A stretch of 64,000 nucleotides of DNA from Paraburkholderia kirstenboschensis. Lineage in GTDB: Bacteria; Pseudomonadota; Gammaproteobacteria; Burkholderiales; Burkholderiaceae. Of this stretch, positions 1-9,421 are shown piece by piece. Within the stretch, counting starts at the first letter, position 1. Every line of letters starts with the position of its first letter. The DNA lies in NCBI RefSeq assembly GCF_904848585.1, contig NZ_CAJHCR010000002.1, positions 310,001-374,000 of the forward strand, in the 5' to 3' direction. The notes beneath the pieces were generated by a model, which worked only from the letters and a program-made list of their open reading frames with translations, was not told the origin of the DNA and did not search any database. The position numbers and the translations under genes were made by a program.

Positions 1-856
1 CGAACGGGTCGTCGCTCGCCACCGACAACGCCTTCACGTCGAGCAGCACCGCGCCCGGATTATGTTCGCGACGCGTGTAGTCGGGCAGCGAATGGCCGAC
101 CATCAACTGCGCGAGCGACGCATGGGTTTCCTGTTTCGGCGTCACGTGGCCGGTGACACGGCCGCCGCGCATCACGGTCGCTGTGTCGCACAGTTCCTGG
201 ATTTCATCGAGCTTGTGGCTGATGTAGAGAATGCTGCAGCCTTCGGCGGCGAGCCGGCGCAGCGTCGCGAAGAGTTTGCGCACCGCTTGCGGCGTGAGCA
301 CGGACGTGGGTTCGTCCATGATCAGCAAACGCGGGTTCTGCAGCAGGCAGCGCACGATTTCGACGCGCTGCCGCTCGCCCACCGTCAGGCTATGCACGTG
401 ACGCTGCGGGTCGATGTCGAGGCCGTAGTCGGCGGAGACTTCGCGGATGCGTTTGGAAAGCGCCTTGAGGTCGAAGGGTTCGTCGAGTGCCAGCGCGATG
501 TTTTCGCCGACAGTGAGCGTTTCGAACAGCGAAAAGTGCTGAAACACCATGCCGATGCCCAGCTTGCGCGCCGCCGCGGGACTCGCGATGTCGACTGCCT
601 CGCCTTCCCATTGAATCTCACCGGCGTCGGGCCGCACCGCGCCGTAGATGATCTTCATCAGCGTGCTCTTGCCCGCGCCGTTTTCGCCGAGCACGGCGTG
701 GATCTCGCCCGGCGCGACGATCAGCGTGACGTCGTCGTTGGCCCGCACGGCGGGATATTGTTTGGTGATGCCTTTGAGCATCAACCGGGGCGCCGTCTGT
801 TCCGGCCTCGTTGCCGGCTGCGCGGCGGCGCCGTCGCTATAAGAAGAGTCGCTCAT
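1..856 (-). CDS. Sugar/nucleoside-type ABC transporter ATP-binding protein (C-terminal part outside window)
   Basis: This is an ATPase subunit that would power import through an inner-membrane ABC permease. The visible 285 residues hold a complete first nucleotide-binding domain: Walker A GENGAGKS (57-64), a signature written LTVGERQRVEI (157-167) and Walker B LLIMDEPTS (177-185), followed by the switch His in YISHK. The LTVGE signature and the start of a second domain near residue 270 fit the tandem-ATPase type (RbsA/MglA/YufO, about 500 residues) that works with BMP-family lipoproteins. The gene runs off the left edge, so the second domain is not seen. Its position beside purine-catabolic genes suggests purine or nucleoside uptake; that substrate is inferred. 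It is divergent from the LysR gene. Confidence 0.9.
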   Translation of the reverse strand, partial: MSDSSYSDGAAAQPATRPEQTAPRLMLKGITKQYPAVRANDDVTLIVAPGEIHAVLGENGAGKSTLMKIIYGAVRPDAGEIQWEGEAVDIASPAAARKLGIGMVFQHFSLFETLTVGENIALALDEPFDLKALSKRIREVSADYGLDIDPQRHVHSLTVGERQRVEIVRCLLQNPRLLIMDEPTSVLTPQAVRKLFATLRRLAAEGCSILYISHKLDEIQELCDTATVMRGGRVTGHVTPKQETHASLAQLMVGHSLPDYTRREHNPGAVLLDVKALSVASDDPF

Positions 857-1105
857 GTGATTCCGTAGTGCGTCAGTGACTGCGGTTGCTGCGCGGCCGT
901 CCACCTTGCCGGCGGGCGATCCGTCACCACAACCGGATGACAATACCTAATTCGACCCGCTCAGTCGAGCCGCCAAAATTCGCGCAAACCCGCGCCACAG
1001 CAAGCTCTGCGGGTATGTCTCTCTTGACGCCGTTTTTCGTTCATATTAAAACGCATATGCCCACGCACCCACTCGATCAGCCAGAACATATATTTCGGAG
1101 AAGTC
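857..1105. promoter_or_regulatory. Divergent promoter region between the ABC ATPase and lysR genes
   Basis: This spacer separates the two divergently read genes. It holds an inverted repeat CATAT-N8-ATATG at 1042-1059 and a GGAG ribosome site before the lysR ATG. LysR regulators usually bind T-N11-A-type dyads in such spacers, so control of the ABC operon by the neighbouring LysR is plausible but inferred. Confidence 0.4.
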
Positions 1106-2038
1106 ATGAGTCAGCAACGCGAGGCGATCGATACCTACCTTCTACGCGTCTTGCACACCTTGTTGATGGAACGCAGCGTCACGCGCGCGGCCGTCAAACT
1201 GAACCAGTCGCAACCTGCGATCAGCGCCGCGCTGCGCCGGTTGCGCGACATCACCGGCGACCCGCTGCTGGTGCGCGGAAAATCCGGCATGGTGCCCACC
1301 GAATACGGCCTGCGCCTCCTCGAGCCGGTGCAGAACGCGCTGCGCGAAATCGAACGCATCAAGTTCCAGCAACACAATTTCGACCCGGCCACTTCCATTC
1401 GTTGCTACCGCATCGGCTGCCCGGACTACCTGAACGTGCTGTTCGTGCCGACGGTGGTCGAACGCTTTCGCCAGGCCGCGCCGAATGCGACGCTCGAGTT
1501 TCATTCGCTCGGCCCCGCGTTCGACTACGAACTGGCGCTCGAAGACGGCAAGCTCGACATCGTCGTGGGCAACTGGCCGGAGCCGCCCGAGCAACTGCAT
1601 CTGTCGAACCTGTTCGTCGATCAGATCGTCTGCCTGATGAGCAACGCGCATCCGTTCGCCAAACGCGGCGGGCTCACGCTCGACCAATACCTGAACGCCC
1701 CGCATCTCGCGCCTACTCCGTACTCGGTGGGACAGCGCGGTGCGATCGACGTGCACCTCGCCCGCGAACGGTTGAAGCGCCACGTGGTCGTCACGCTGCC
1801 GTACTTCAATCTCGCGCCGTACGTGCTGATCAAGTCAGACTTGATCTTCACGACGACGCGCCTCTTTGCCGATTACTACGCCAAGTTCCTGCCGCTGACC
1901 GTGGTGCCCGCGCCGCTCGACTTTCCGCCTATGCAGTACTACCAGCTATGGCACGAGCGAGTGCATTACTCCGACGAAGTGCGCTGGCTGCGCAGCCTCG
2001 TCGCCGAAGCGACCAGGACATTGATCGACAAGCCTTGA
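1106..2038 (+). CDS. LysR-family transcriptional regulator
   Basis: The protein has 310 residues, the usual length for LysR regulators. The N-terminal winged helix-turn-helix covers roughly residues 12-75, with the family pattern 'SVTRAAVKLNQSQPAISAAL' followed by 'LVRG'. A periplasmic-binding-protein-like effector domain follows from about residue 95 to 300. The long linker and the effector domain with the stretch 'GCPDYLNVLFVP' resemble the NodD/PcpR branch more than the CbbR branch. The ATG is preceded by GGAGAAGTC. It is divergent from the ABC ATPase and convergent with the 8-oxoguanine deaminase gene, so purine genes are likely targets, but the inducer cannot be read from the sequence. 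Confidence 0.9.
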   Translation: MSQQREAIDTYLLRVLHTLLMERSVTRAAVKLNQSQPAISAALRRLRDITGDPLLVRGKSGMVPTEYGLRLLEPVQNALREIERIKFQQHNFDPATSIRCYRIGCPDYLNVLFVPTVVERFRQAAPNATLEFHSLGPAFDYELALEDGKLDIVVGNWPEPPEQLHLSNLFVDQIVCLMSNAHPFAKRGGLTLDQYLNAPHLAPTPYSVGQRGAIDVHLARERLKRHVVVTLPYFNLAPYVLIKSDLIFTTTRLFADYYAKFLPLTVVPAPLDFPPMQYYQLWHERVHYSDEVRWLRSLVAEATRTLIDKP

Positions 2039-2095
2039 GATGTCAGAGGCTTTTTGACTGACAGACGGCGCTTGCGCGTATCGCTGCGCTCCATA

Positions 2096-3493
2096 TCACG
2101 CCGCCGCTTCGTAAAGCATCTTTGCCAACCGGTTATGCCGCTCGATCACAGGACCAAGTTCGAGCGTCGCCAACTGTCCGTCCCTCACCACGACCTTGCC
2201 TCCGATCACGCTATGGCTTACCTGCGACGGCGCGCAAAACACCAGCGCCGCGACCGGGTCGTGCAACGCGCCGGCAAAGAGCGGCTGACGCAGATCGAAC
2301 GACACGAAGTCCGCCGCCATGCCTGGCGCAAGCGCGCCGATGTCGTCGCGATTGAGCACCTTCGCGCCGCCGAGCGTGGCGATCTCCAATGCTTCGCGGG
2401 CCGTCATCGCGTCCGGACCAAAGCCGACCCGCTGCAATAGCAATGCCTGACGCACTTCGGCGACCATCTGCGCGCCGTCGTTCGACGCCGAGCCGTCCAC
2501 CCCCAAACCCACCGGCACACCCGCAAGCCGCATCCGCTTGACAGGCGCGATGCCTGATGCGAGCCGCATGTTCGAGCACGGACAATGCGCGACACCCGTG
2601 CCGGTACGCGCAAACAGTTCGATGCCCGCGTCGTCGAGTTGCACGCAGTGCGCATGCCACACATCGCGCCCGACCCAGCCGAGGTCTTCCGCATACTGTG
2701 CGGGCGTCATGCCGAACTTCTCCCGGCTGTACGCGATGTCGTTCGTGTTTTCGGCAAGGTGCGTATGCAGAGACACGCCGTATTGCCGCGCCATCGCCGC
2801 CGACTCGCGCATCAGATCGCGGCTCACTGAAAACGGCGAGCATGGCGCGACGACCACGCGCAGCATCGCGTAACGCCCTTCGTCGTGATAAGTCTCGATG
2901 AGGCGTTGCGTGTCCTTCAGAATGTCCGCTTCACGCTCGACCACCGAATCGGGCGGCAAGCCGCCGTCTTTCTGTCCCACGCTCATACTGCCGCGCGCCG
3001 CATGAAAACGCATGCCGATGCGGCGCGCCGCGGCGATGCTGTCGTCGAGCCGGCTGCCGTTCGGATAGATATACAGATGGTCGCTCGACGTCGTGCAACC
3101 GGACAGCAACAACTCGGCCATTGCCGTCAACGTGGAGACTTCGATCATCTCCGGTGTGAGATTCGCCCACACTTTGTAGAGGCTCGTGAGCCAGCCGAAC
3201 AACTCGGCGTTCTGCGCCGCCGGGATCGCGCGCGTCAGGCTTTGATACATGTGGTGATGCGTGTTCACGAGTCCCGGAATCACCAGATGCCCGCGCATGT
3301 CCAGCACCTCGTCGGCGCTTTGCGGCAACTCCGCTGTCGGCCCTACCGCGACGATGCGGTTGTCCTCGATATAGAGACCGCCGTCGCGCAGTTCGCGCCG
3401 GGCGCCGTCCATCGTGACGAGCACGTCTGCGTGCTTGACCAGCATTGTTCTGTTCGGCTTGCTCGTTTGTTGTGCCGCGTGTTCCATCGTCAT
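2096..3493 (-). CDS. 8-oxoguanine deaminase / amidohydrolase of purine catabolism
   Basis: This amidohydrolase-superfamily protein (465 residues) is predicted to deaminate 8-oxoguanine to urate; isocytosine and chloro-s-triazine hydrolases share the fold. Visible metal ligands are NTHHH (residues 77-81), HTHLAEN and HAHCVQLDD in the middle, and GLGVDGSASND near residue 350. The combination HTHLAEN plus VDGSASND is typical of the 8-oxoguanine deaminase/AtzB-like branch. I chose the ATG at 3493 because GGAGAAACG precedes it; a longer open frame upstream lacks this. A second ATG lies two codons in. The neighbours acting on urate and hydroxyisourate support the assignment. Guanine deaminase is the main alternative. 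Confidence 0.85.
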   Translation of the reverse strand: MTMEHAAQQTSKPNRTMLVKHADVLVTMDGARRELRDGGLYIEDNRIVAVGPTAELPQSADEVLDMRGHLVIPGLVNTHHHMYQSLTRAIPAAQNAELFGWLTSLYKVWANLTPEMIEVSTLTAMAELLLSGCTTSSDHLYIYPNGSRLDDSIAAARRIGMRFHAARGSMSVGQKDGGLPPDSVVEREADILKDTQRLIETYHDEGRYAMLRVVVAPCSPFSVSRDLMRESAAMARQYGVSLHTHLAENTNDIAYSREKFGMTPAQYAEDLGWVGRDVWHAHCVQLDDAGIELFARTGTGVAHCPCSNMRLASGIAPVKRMRLAGVPVGLGVDGSASNDGAQMVAEVRQALLLQRVGFGPDAMTAREALEIATLGGAKVLNRDDIGALAPGMAADFVSFDLRQPLFAGALHDPVAALVFCAPSQVSHSVIGGKVVVRDGQLATLELGPVIERHNRLAKMLYEAAA

Positions 3494-4036
3494 CCGTTTC
3501 TCCGCCTGATTGCTTCCGTGCAAAGTCGTCCGAACGCGATGTGGCGGCGCTTGAGCCGCGTGGCCGCGCCGCCGCGTCCCGTCGAACGCCGTTGGCCCGG
3601 TTACCCAGCGTATTGCGCCGTCTTCGGGACGTGTGCCGCGCTGAAAGCCCCTAAGGCTTGCCGTTGCTGCGGCGCACAGGCGTAACCTTCGACGGTCAAA
3701 ATAACGCTGGCAACTCGCGCCGTTGCGATAACCATCTTCAGGCTGCCGATATAGTGGGTCATTTTTGACGCCGGTACGATCCAACGGAAATGCCATGCGC
3801 TGTAACGGCCGCCCCACTTTGTTCTCTGCGCCTTTCAGCAGAGTCCGTCATGCGCCAGCTATTATCTTTCTTATCGCGCCCGCGCTGGACGGAACAACTT
3901 TCTACAATGGCTGCAACGGCGCTCGCTTCAATTCGCCGACGGGTATGTAGCCACTGACGTGGAGCCTCGATCCGCCGCAAACGTATCTGGATCGGGCTGC
4001 CGCCGAAACCTCGCAAACACACAAGGAAAATTGCGA
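3494..4036. promoter_or_regulatory. Divergent intergenic region, 8-oxoguanine deaminase / uraH
   Basis: No convincing gene is present in these 543 bases; short open frames in it have no recognisable protein. It must hold the promoters of the two divergent genes. A small dyad CTCTGC-N8-GCAGAG lies at 3824-3843. No riboswitch could be recognised. Confidence 0.4.
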
Positions 4037-4390
4037 ATGGGAAAGCTCACTACCCATGTGCTCGACACCGCGAACGGCCGCCCCGGCGCGGGCATCAAGG
4101 TCGAACTCTTCGCGCTCACGGGCGACACGCGCCGCGCGCTGAAAACCACCATCACCAATGACGACGGCCGCTGCGACGAACCGTTGCTTCAAGGCGACGC
4201 GCTCGTTGCAGGTGAATACGAACTGGTGTTCGCCGCGGGCGACTACTTCGCGTCGATCGGTACGAAGGTGCCGGAACCGCGTTTCGTGGATCGCGTCGTG
4301 TTGCGCTTCGGCGTCGCCGACGCCGCTGCGCACTATCACGTGCCGTTGCTCGTGTCGCCGTGGTCGTACAGCACGTACCGCGGCAGTTGA
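4037..4390 (+). CDS. uraH: 5-hydroxyisourate hydrolase (transthyretin-like)
   Basis: This enzyme hydrolyses 5-hydroxyisourate, the product of urate oxidation, to OHCU. The protein has 117 residues, normal for the family. It shows the N-terminal catalytic His in LTTHVLDTANGRPG (His7), the Arg region NDDGRCDEP, the HYHVPLLVSPWSYS segment and the family-defining C-terminal YRGS tetrapeptide at the very end. The ATG follows AAGGA. The gene lies just before puuD, which makes its substrate, and the uraD gene for the next step is in the minus-strand cluster at 7760-8281. Confidence 0.96.
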   Translation: MGKLTTHVLDTANGRPGAGIKVELFALTGDTRRALKTTITNDDGRCDEPLLQGDALVAGEYELVFAAGDYFASIGTKVPEPRFVDRVVLRFGVADAAAHYHVPLLVSPWSYSTYRGS

Positions 4391-4584
4391 CAGATTTTCG
4401 CCGAACCGCGCTCTCTAAAGACCCTAACGACCCTAACAACAACGACGTCGTGCGAACTGAGCGCACCGCGTCTTTCACCCCGCAGTGCGCGTGGTGACGC
4501 TCTGCCCCGCACCGATCCCTTGGTCGGGTGCAAAAGGCGCCGAACGTCGCCGCGTGTACAACGAATCAGAAGTGGAGGAGTTTC

Positions 4585-5778
4585 ATGGAAGGCTTTATCA
4601 CCGACTGGTTGAATCTTGCGATTCGCTGGTTCCACGTCATCGCCGCGATTGCATGGATCGGCGAGTCGTTCTATTTCGTCGCACTCGACAACAGCCTGAA
4701 GCCGCCGCACGACCCGAACCAGCGCAAGCGCGGCGTGTTCGGCGAACTGTGGCACGTACACGGCGGCGGCTTCTACAACATGCAGAAGTACACCGTCGCG
4801 CCGCCTGAAATGCCCGACGATCTGCACTGGTCGAAGTGGCCGTCATACACCACGTGGCTCTCGGGCTTCGGTCTCTTCACCGTGCTGTATCTGTTTTCGC
4901 CGACCACGTATCTGATCGACAGGAATGTGCTCGATATGGGCCCGGTGGTTGCCGTCGCGTCGGCGCTAGGCTTTCTGGCTGCTGGCTGGATCGTGTACGA
5001 CTCGTTGTGCCGCATTCTCGGCAACAAGGACAAGGTACTCGGCATCTGCGTCGGCGTGTACGTGCTGATCGCGGCCTGGCTCGCATGCCACATCTTTGCG
5101 GGGCGCGCGGCGTATCTGATCATGGGCGCGATGCTGGCGACGATCATGTCGGCCAACGTGTTCTTCGTGATCATCCCCGGCCAGCGCAAGATGGTCGACG
5201 CGATGCTCAAGGGCGATACGCCGAACCCGATCTACGGCAAGCGTGGCAAACAGCGCTCGGTGCACAACACTTATTTCACGTTGCCGGTGGTGTTCGCGAT
5301 GCTGTCGAACCACTACGCGATGACCTACACGCATCCGTACAACTGGGCCGTGCTGGTCGTCATCATGCTGGCCGGCGCGCTGATCCGTCAGTTCTTCGTG
5401 ATGCGTCATCGCGGCCAGGTGCTGTGGTATCTGCCGCTCGCCGGTATCGCGCTGATGTTCGGCGCCCTCTTCTGGACCATGCCGAAGCCGGTGGTGCCGC
5501 AGGCGCAAGCAGCCAATGCGCCCACGGTGAAAGTGGCCGACATCGTGCCGGTGCTGCAACAGCGCTGCGTGGCATGCCACTCCGCGCATCCGACGATGAT
5601 GGGCAGTGCCCCCGCCGGCGTGCTGCTCGATACGCCGGATGAAATCTCGCAGAACGCACAGCGGATCTATCAGCAAGCAGTGACGCTCAAGGCAATGCCG
5701 CTTGGCAACGTGACCCACATGACCGACGACGAGCGGATGAAGATCGCCGCCTGGTTCCAGGGTGGCGCGGCGAAATAA
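4585..5778 (+). CDS. puuD: Urate hydroxylase PuuD (membrane urate oxidase with cytochrome c domain)
   Basis: This 397-residue inner-membrane protein oxidises urate to 5-hydroxyisourate and passes the electrons to its C-terminal heme domain rather than to O2 as soluble uricase does. The N-terminal 300 residues hold about eight hydrophobic helices, beginning FITDWLNLAIRWFHVIAAIAWIGESFYFVAL. A linker leads to a cytochrome c domain with the heme motif CVACH at 328-332 and a candidate axial Met in LKAMPLGNVTHMT. The ATG at 4585 has GGAGGAG just upstream; earlier in-frame starts lack this. uraH precedes it by 194 bp and a strong terminator follows, so the two may be co-transcribed. Confidence 0.96.
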   Translation: MEGFITDWLNLAIRWFHVIAAIAWIGESFYFVALDNSLKPPHDPNQRKRGVFGELWHVHGGGFYNMQKYTVAPPEMPDDLHWSKWPSYTTWLSGFGLFTVLYLFSPTTYLIDRNVLDMGPVVAVASALGFLAAGWIVYDSLCRILGNKDKVLGICVGVYVLIAAWLACHIFAGRAAYLIMGAMLATIMSANVFFVIIPGQRKMVDAMLKGDTPNPIYGKRGKQRSVHNTYFTLPVVFAMLSNHYAMTYTHPYNWAVLVVIMLAGALIRQFFVMRHRGQVLWYLPLAGIALMFGALFWTMPKPVVPQAQAANAPTVKVADIVPVLQQRCVACHSAHPTMMGSAPAGVLLDTPDEISQNAQRIYQQAVTLKAMPLGNVTHMTDDERMKIAAWFQGGAAK

Positions 5779-5825
5779 TCGACCTCTGGCCTCTGCCGGG
5801 CCAGGCGTGGTCGAGCGTCACGAAG

Positions 5826-5860
5826 CGGGCTTTTCGCGCAAGCGGAAAGCCCGTTTTTTA
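5826..5860 (+). terminator. Rho-independent terminator after puuD
   Basis: An 8-bp stem CGGGCTTT / AAAGCCCG (5826-5833 and 5846-5853) is followed by six T. It lies 47 bp after the puuD stop. Confidence 0.9.
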
Positions 5861-6073
5861 TTCGCTGCTTTCTATCTCTTTGCTGGTTGCCGTTCGCCGG
5901 GATTATGTCGGTGTGGGTAACAGCCTTGTCCGCAACGCTGAGTATGCGACGGGCAGTGCGGTAGGAACACGTCGCGAATTGCGGCCTTGCACTCGTCCCG
6001 CGCGCAGCATGGACCTACATGTGGGATGCGCTACACCAGGATGAGCAAGCACGCGCGCTCGCTTTGCAAAAGC
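5861..6073. other. Spacer with no recognisable gene
   Basis: The stretch between the puuD terminator and the terminator of the opposing allA gene carries no open frame with protein-like sequence, and I see no structured RNA in it. Confidence 0.5.
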
Positions 6074-6106
6074 AAAAAGCCCACGGCATTGCTGCCGTGG
6101 GCTTTT
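6074..6106 (-). terminator. Bidirectional terminator downstream of allA
   Basis: A perfect 14-bp stem (6075-6088 with 6093-6106) around a 4-nt loop is flanked by A runs on the left and T runs on the right. Read on the minus strand, it ends the allA transcript 36 bp after the stop and gives a T tract. Confidence 0.92.
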
Positions 6107-6141
6107 AAACATTGACGGGTCGTAACGCTGAAGCACGAACC

Positions 6142-6654
6142 TTAAACTATCACCGCGCTCAACGCATCTTCCGTCAGCCAAAGCGACTCCGTCAGATCCT
6201 GCTCGTTCAGATTAAGGCCCTCCCCGCCGCGATCCACGACAATAAAGTCGCTCACGTCGCCCAACGCAATCAGCGGATGGTGCCACACGCCCTTCGCGTA
6301 GTTGACGCCCTGCCAGCCGCTCGTCACGAAGGCGCGGATTTGCGATTCGTCGAGCTCGCCTGCCGGCGCGACCACCACCAGATACGGCTTGTCATTCAGC
6401 GGGACGAACGCCTGACTGCCGAGCGGATGGCGTTCGAGCATCTTCACCTCGAATGGCAGCACGCGCGGCTGCCCGCGAAACAGATTCACGAGCGCGCGGC
6501 CGTTCTCGTCGGTCACGTCCACTTTTGCCAGATCGTGATAGCGGATCGTCGTGCCGAGGTTGATCGGAATCTGCTTCGCGCCTTCGAGTTCGATCACGTC
6601 GCCGAAGGCGGCGAACGCTTCTTTCGTCAGCGGTTCGATTGCAAGCGTCTTCAT
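6142..6654 (-). CDS. allA: Ureidoglycolate lyase
   Basis: This enzyme splits ureidoglycolate into glyoxylate and urea, the last step of the ureide route encoded here. The 170-residue protein carries the family segments [10 protein letters not shown] near the N-terminus, [11 protein letters not shown] in the middle and GVWHHPL with a following VVDRGG near residue 150. The start at 6654 overlaps the allantoicase stop in an ATGA, so the two are translationally coupled; an upstream ATG six codons earlier would sit inside allantoicase. A terminator follows directly. Confidence 0.95.
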   Translation of the reverse strand: MKTLAIEPLTKEAFAAFGDVIELEGAKQIPINLGTTIRYHDLAKVDVTDENGRALVNLFRGQPRVLPFEVKMLERHPLGSQAFVPLNDKPYLVVVAPAGELDESQIRAFVTSGWQGVNYAKGVWHHPLIALGDVSDFIVVDRGGEGLNLNEQDLTESLWLTEDALSAVIV

Positions 6655-7664
6655 GATGCGAGCGTGCCCCACAGACGCAAACGCGACACGCCGCCGTCCG
6701 GAATAATGTTAAAGCGCACGTGCGTGACCGGCCCGAGCGCGGCGATCTCGCTTTCGAAGTAATGCTGTTTGTCCATTTGCAGCTTCTGCTCGCCGAGCAG
6801 CACAGGCCAGAACATCGCTTGCGTGATCAGCGAACTGTCAGTGCCGCCCGTCACATACGCGGCCTGAATCGAGCAGCGGTCCGGATAGTTGCCCTTGAAG
6901 TGCGCGGTGTCGACTTCGATCTTCGAAATCACGCCCGGTTGTGCAAGCGCGACGATCGCCCAGTCGTTGCCGGGTTCGCGGCGGCGCCGCGTTTCCCAGC
7001 CGTCGCCCATGTTCACGCCACGGCCCGGCATCAGAATGGTCGACGCAGCGCCGAAGTGCTGATTATTCGCCGCGACCAGGTACGCACCGTTTTCCATCGC
7101 GGCTAGGTCGAACTGTTCCGTGCGGCTCGCGCCGGCCCAGTCGACTTGCGGCTGACCATACACGCGCAGACGCGCGATGCCGCCGTCCGGGTAGATGTTC
7201 ACGCGCAAGTGCGTGTACGCGTTTGCGTCGCCAACTTCGAGGTAGTGGTGGCTGTTGCCCTGCAACGTGGTGGACGGAACGATCTCCGTCCACTGCGTCG
7301 ACTGGTTCGGCACGCCGTCCACCACGCGCGCCGCTTCCACCGACGCCGCCGGCGGAAAGTTACCCGTGAAATGGCTTGTGTCGAGGTCGAGCCCCTTGAT
7401 TACGCCCGGGCGCGCCAGCTTGACGATGCACCAGTCGTAGCCGCTCACACGTTTGCGGCGCGTTTCCCAGCCGTCCATCCACTTGCCGTGTTCGTCGTAC
7501 TTGCCCGGAATGAAGACGGCCGGCTCCGGGTTCAGCATGCGCTCCTTCGGGGCGAAGAAGTCGTCGCTGGCCTCGAGCGCCTGCGCGCCCAGGCGCGGGT
7601 CCGCCAGGTTCACGTAGCGGCGCGTGAAGTCGGGTGCGTTGGGGTCGAGAATCGGGAGTGCCAT
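6651..7664 (-). CDS. alc: Allantoicase
   Basis: This enzyme hydrolyses allantoate to ureidoglycolate and urea. The 337-residue protein contains two homologous jelly-roll repeats. Both carry the pattern 'GWETRRKR/RRRxxxxDWxIVxLAxPGVI', 'xVDTxHFxGNxP' and 'THxRxNIxPDGGxxRLRxxG', at about residues 45-170 and 215-335, which is diagnostic of allantoicase. It lies 95 bp after uraD and overlaps allA by 4 bp. The presence of allantoicase rather than allantoate amidohydrolase means urea, not ammonia, is released at this step. Confidence 0.96.
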   Translation of the reverse strand: MALPILDPNAPDFTRRYVNLADPRLGAQALEASDDFFAPKERMLNPEPAVFIPGKYDEHGKWMDGWETRRKRVSGYDWCIVKLARPGVIKGLDLDTSHFTGNFPPAASVEAARVVDGVPNQSTQWTEIVPSTTLQGNSHHYLEVGDANAYTHLRVNIYPDGGIARLRVYGQPQVDWAGASRTEQFDLAAMENGAYLVAANNQHFGAASTILMPGRGVNMGDGWETRRRREPGNDWAIVALAQPGVISKIEVDTAHFKGNYPDRCSIQAAYVTGGTDSSLITQAMFWPVLLGEQKLQMDKQHYFESEIAALGPVTHVRFNIIPDGGVSRLRLWGTLAS

Positions 7665-7759
7665 CTTTATCTTCCTTGATGTTTGCTAATGCCAGAAATT
7701 TTCCGGTGAAGCCGCAGCGTAAAGCCGAAGCTGGAAGCGCGGCGACGATCATCCGTTCA

Positions 7760-8281
7760 TCACGCGCCGATCAGGTCTTCCAGCCGGAAACGTGCGATAC
7801 GGTAGATCTGATCGAGGCTCGCGCGTAGCTCGTCGGCGCGGCTGTTGTTCACGCGCGCCTCGAAGTTCGCGATGATGCCGTGACGGTCATAGCCGCGCAC
7901 CGCGAGAATGAACGGAAAGCCGAACTTCTCGCGATACGCCGCATTCAGCGCAAGCAGCTTGTCGAACTCTTCCTGCGTGCACTGCGCGAGACCGGCGCCG
8001 CTCTGCTCGCGCGTCGATTCCGCCGTGAGTTCGCCGCGCACCGCTGCCTTGCCGGCCAGCTCCGGGTGCGCATTGATCAACGCAAGCTGCTTGTCTTCGC
8101 CCGCCGTCTCGACGATGTTCGACATCTTGCGATGCAACTCGTCAATGCTCGCAAATGGCCGCTCACGCGCCGCGATTTCCGCGACCCAGGGCGAGTGCTC
8201 GAAGATGCCCGACAGAGCCGCGACGAACGCGTCGGTCGAAATGGTGTTGAGTTGGTCCAGTGTGTATTGCATCGCCTTCAT
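7760..8281 (-). CDS. uraD: 2-oxo-4-hydroxy-4-carboxy-5-ureidoimidazoline (OHCU) decarboxylase
   Basis: This enzyme decarboxylates OHCU stereospecifically to S-allantoin. The 173-residue protein has the family core NAHPELAGKAAVRGELTAES with the catalytic His72, preceded by FEHSPWVAE, and followed by FPFILAVRG with the conserved Phe-Gly-Phe-Pro segment. The ATG at 8281 overlaps the puuE stop in an ATGA; a second Met three codons later is possible. It completes the PuuD-UraH-UraD relay from urate to allantoin, although puuD and uraH are on the other strand 2 kb away. Confidence 0.95.
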   Translation of the reverse strand: MKAMQYTLDQLNTISTDAFVAALSGIFEHSPWVAEIAARERPFASIDELHRKMSNIVETAGEDKQLALINAHPELAGKAAVRGELTAESTREQSGAGLAQCTQEEFDKLLALNAAYREKFGFPFILAVRGYDRHGIIANFEARVNNSRADELRASLDQIYRIARFRLEDLIGA

Positions 8282-9228
8282 GCCGCAGCCCCGCGGTTAT
8301 TTTGCTGGTAGGGATGATGTTCGCGCCAGTGCCGCGCGATATCGACGCGCCGCGTCACCCACACGCGATCGTGCTGTTCGATATGGTCGAGAAAGCGCTG
8401 CAGCGCGCGAAAACGCCCGGGGCGTCCTAGCAGCCGGCAGTGCATGCCGATCGACAGCATCTTCGGCGCTTCGTCGCCTTCTTCGTAAAGCACGTCGAAT
8501 GCGTCGCGCAGATACGTGAAAAAGTGGTCTGCCGTGTTGAAGCCCTGCGGGCTCGCGAAGCGCATGTCGTTCGTGTCGAGCGTGTACGGCACGATCAGTT
8601 GCGGCACTGTTGCGCCGCCTGTCACTTGCACATCCATCCAGAACGGCAAGTCATCGCCGTAGTAATCGGAGTCGTACAGAAAGCCGCCATATTCGGCGAC
8701 CAGCCGATGCGTGTTGGGACTGTCGCGGCCGGTGTACCAGCCAAGCGGCCGCTCGCCCGTGACACGTTCGATGGCTTGCATGCCGAGCCGCATATGCTCG
8801 GCTTCCTTTTCCGGCGATACGTCCTGATAGTGAATCCAGCGATAGCCGTGACACGCAATCTCATGACCCAGTTCGACGAACGCGCGCGCGAGTTCGGGAT
8901 GCCGTTCGATCGCCATGCCGACGCCGAAAACCGTAAGCGGTAGCCCACGCTTTTCGAATTCACGCAGGATGCGCCATACGCCTGCACGCGAGCCATATTC
9001 GTAGATCGATTCCATGCTCATGTGACGCGCCGGATACGCCGCTGCGCCGACAATCTCCGACAAGAACTGCTCCGAGCCAGGGTCGCCGTGCAGCACGCAA
9101 TTCTCACCGCCCTCTTCGTAATTAAGGACGAATTGCACTGCGACGCGCGCTCGCCCTGGCCAGTTCGCCTGCACCGGGTGGCGGCCGTAGCCGATCAGAT
9201 CGCGTGGATAGTTGGGGTCGAGTGGCAT
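8278..9228 (-). CDS. puuE: Allantoinase PuuE (polysaccharide-deacetylase fold)
   Basis: This protein opens the hydantoin ring of allantoin to allantoate. The 316-residue protein is the cofactor-independent PuuE type related to NodB deacetylases, not the zinc amidohydrolase AllB. It shows DLIGYGRHP near the N-terminus, NYEEGGENCVLHGD, the fold motif HEIACHGYRWIHYQ and YTGRDSPNTHRLVAEYGGFLYDSDYYGDDLP. The start was set at the MPLDPNYPRDLIGYG segment; upstream in-frame sequence is low in protein character. The gene is the first of a puuE-uraD-alc-allA run on the minus strand. Confidence 0.95.
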   Translation of the reverse strand: MPLDPNYPRDLIGYGRHPVQANWPGRARVAVQFVLNYEEGGENCVLHGDPGSEQFLSEIVGAAAYPARHMSMESIYEYGSRAGVWRILREFEKRGLPLTVFGVGMAIERHPELARAFVELGHEIACHGYRWIHYQDVSPEKEAEHMRLGMQAIERVTGERPLGWYTGRDSPNTHRLVAEYGGFLYDSDYYGDDLPFWMDVQVTGGATVPQLIVPYTLDTNDMRFASPQGFNTADHFFTYLRDAFDVLYEEGDEAPKMLSIGMHCRLLGRPGRFRALQRFLDHIEQHDRVWVTRRVDIARHWREHHPYQQNNRGAAA

Positions 9229-9421
9229 GGTTTGACGAATGCGTGGTGACGATACGTTGTGCTCGCAAGGTGCGTTGCGAAGGCTGCTGAAGGCCGTGCC
9301 TCGTGTAACAGCGGCAATAGCCGTGACAGCGTCGAAATGCACGTCGGGCAGCCCGCGCCGAGTTGGACCAGTGTAGCGAAAACGCCCGGGTGCGCCCATA
9401 CACCCGGGCAGATAGTGCGTG

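Noticed and set aside
62..868. 268-residue plus-strand open frame at the left edge
   Set aside because: It is antisense to the ABC ATPase, whose Walker and signature motifs are intact.
3494..4036. Purine-type riboswitch upstream of the purine genes
   Set aside because: I could not find the conserved junction sequences or a plausible three-way stem by eye.
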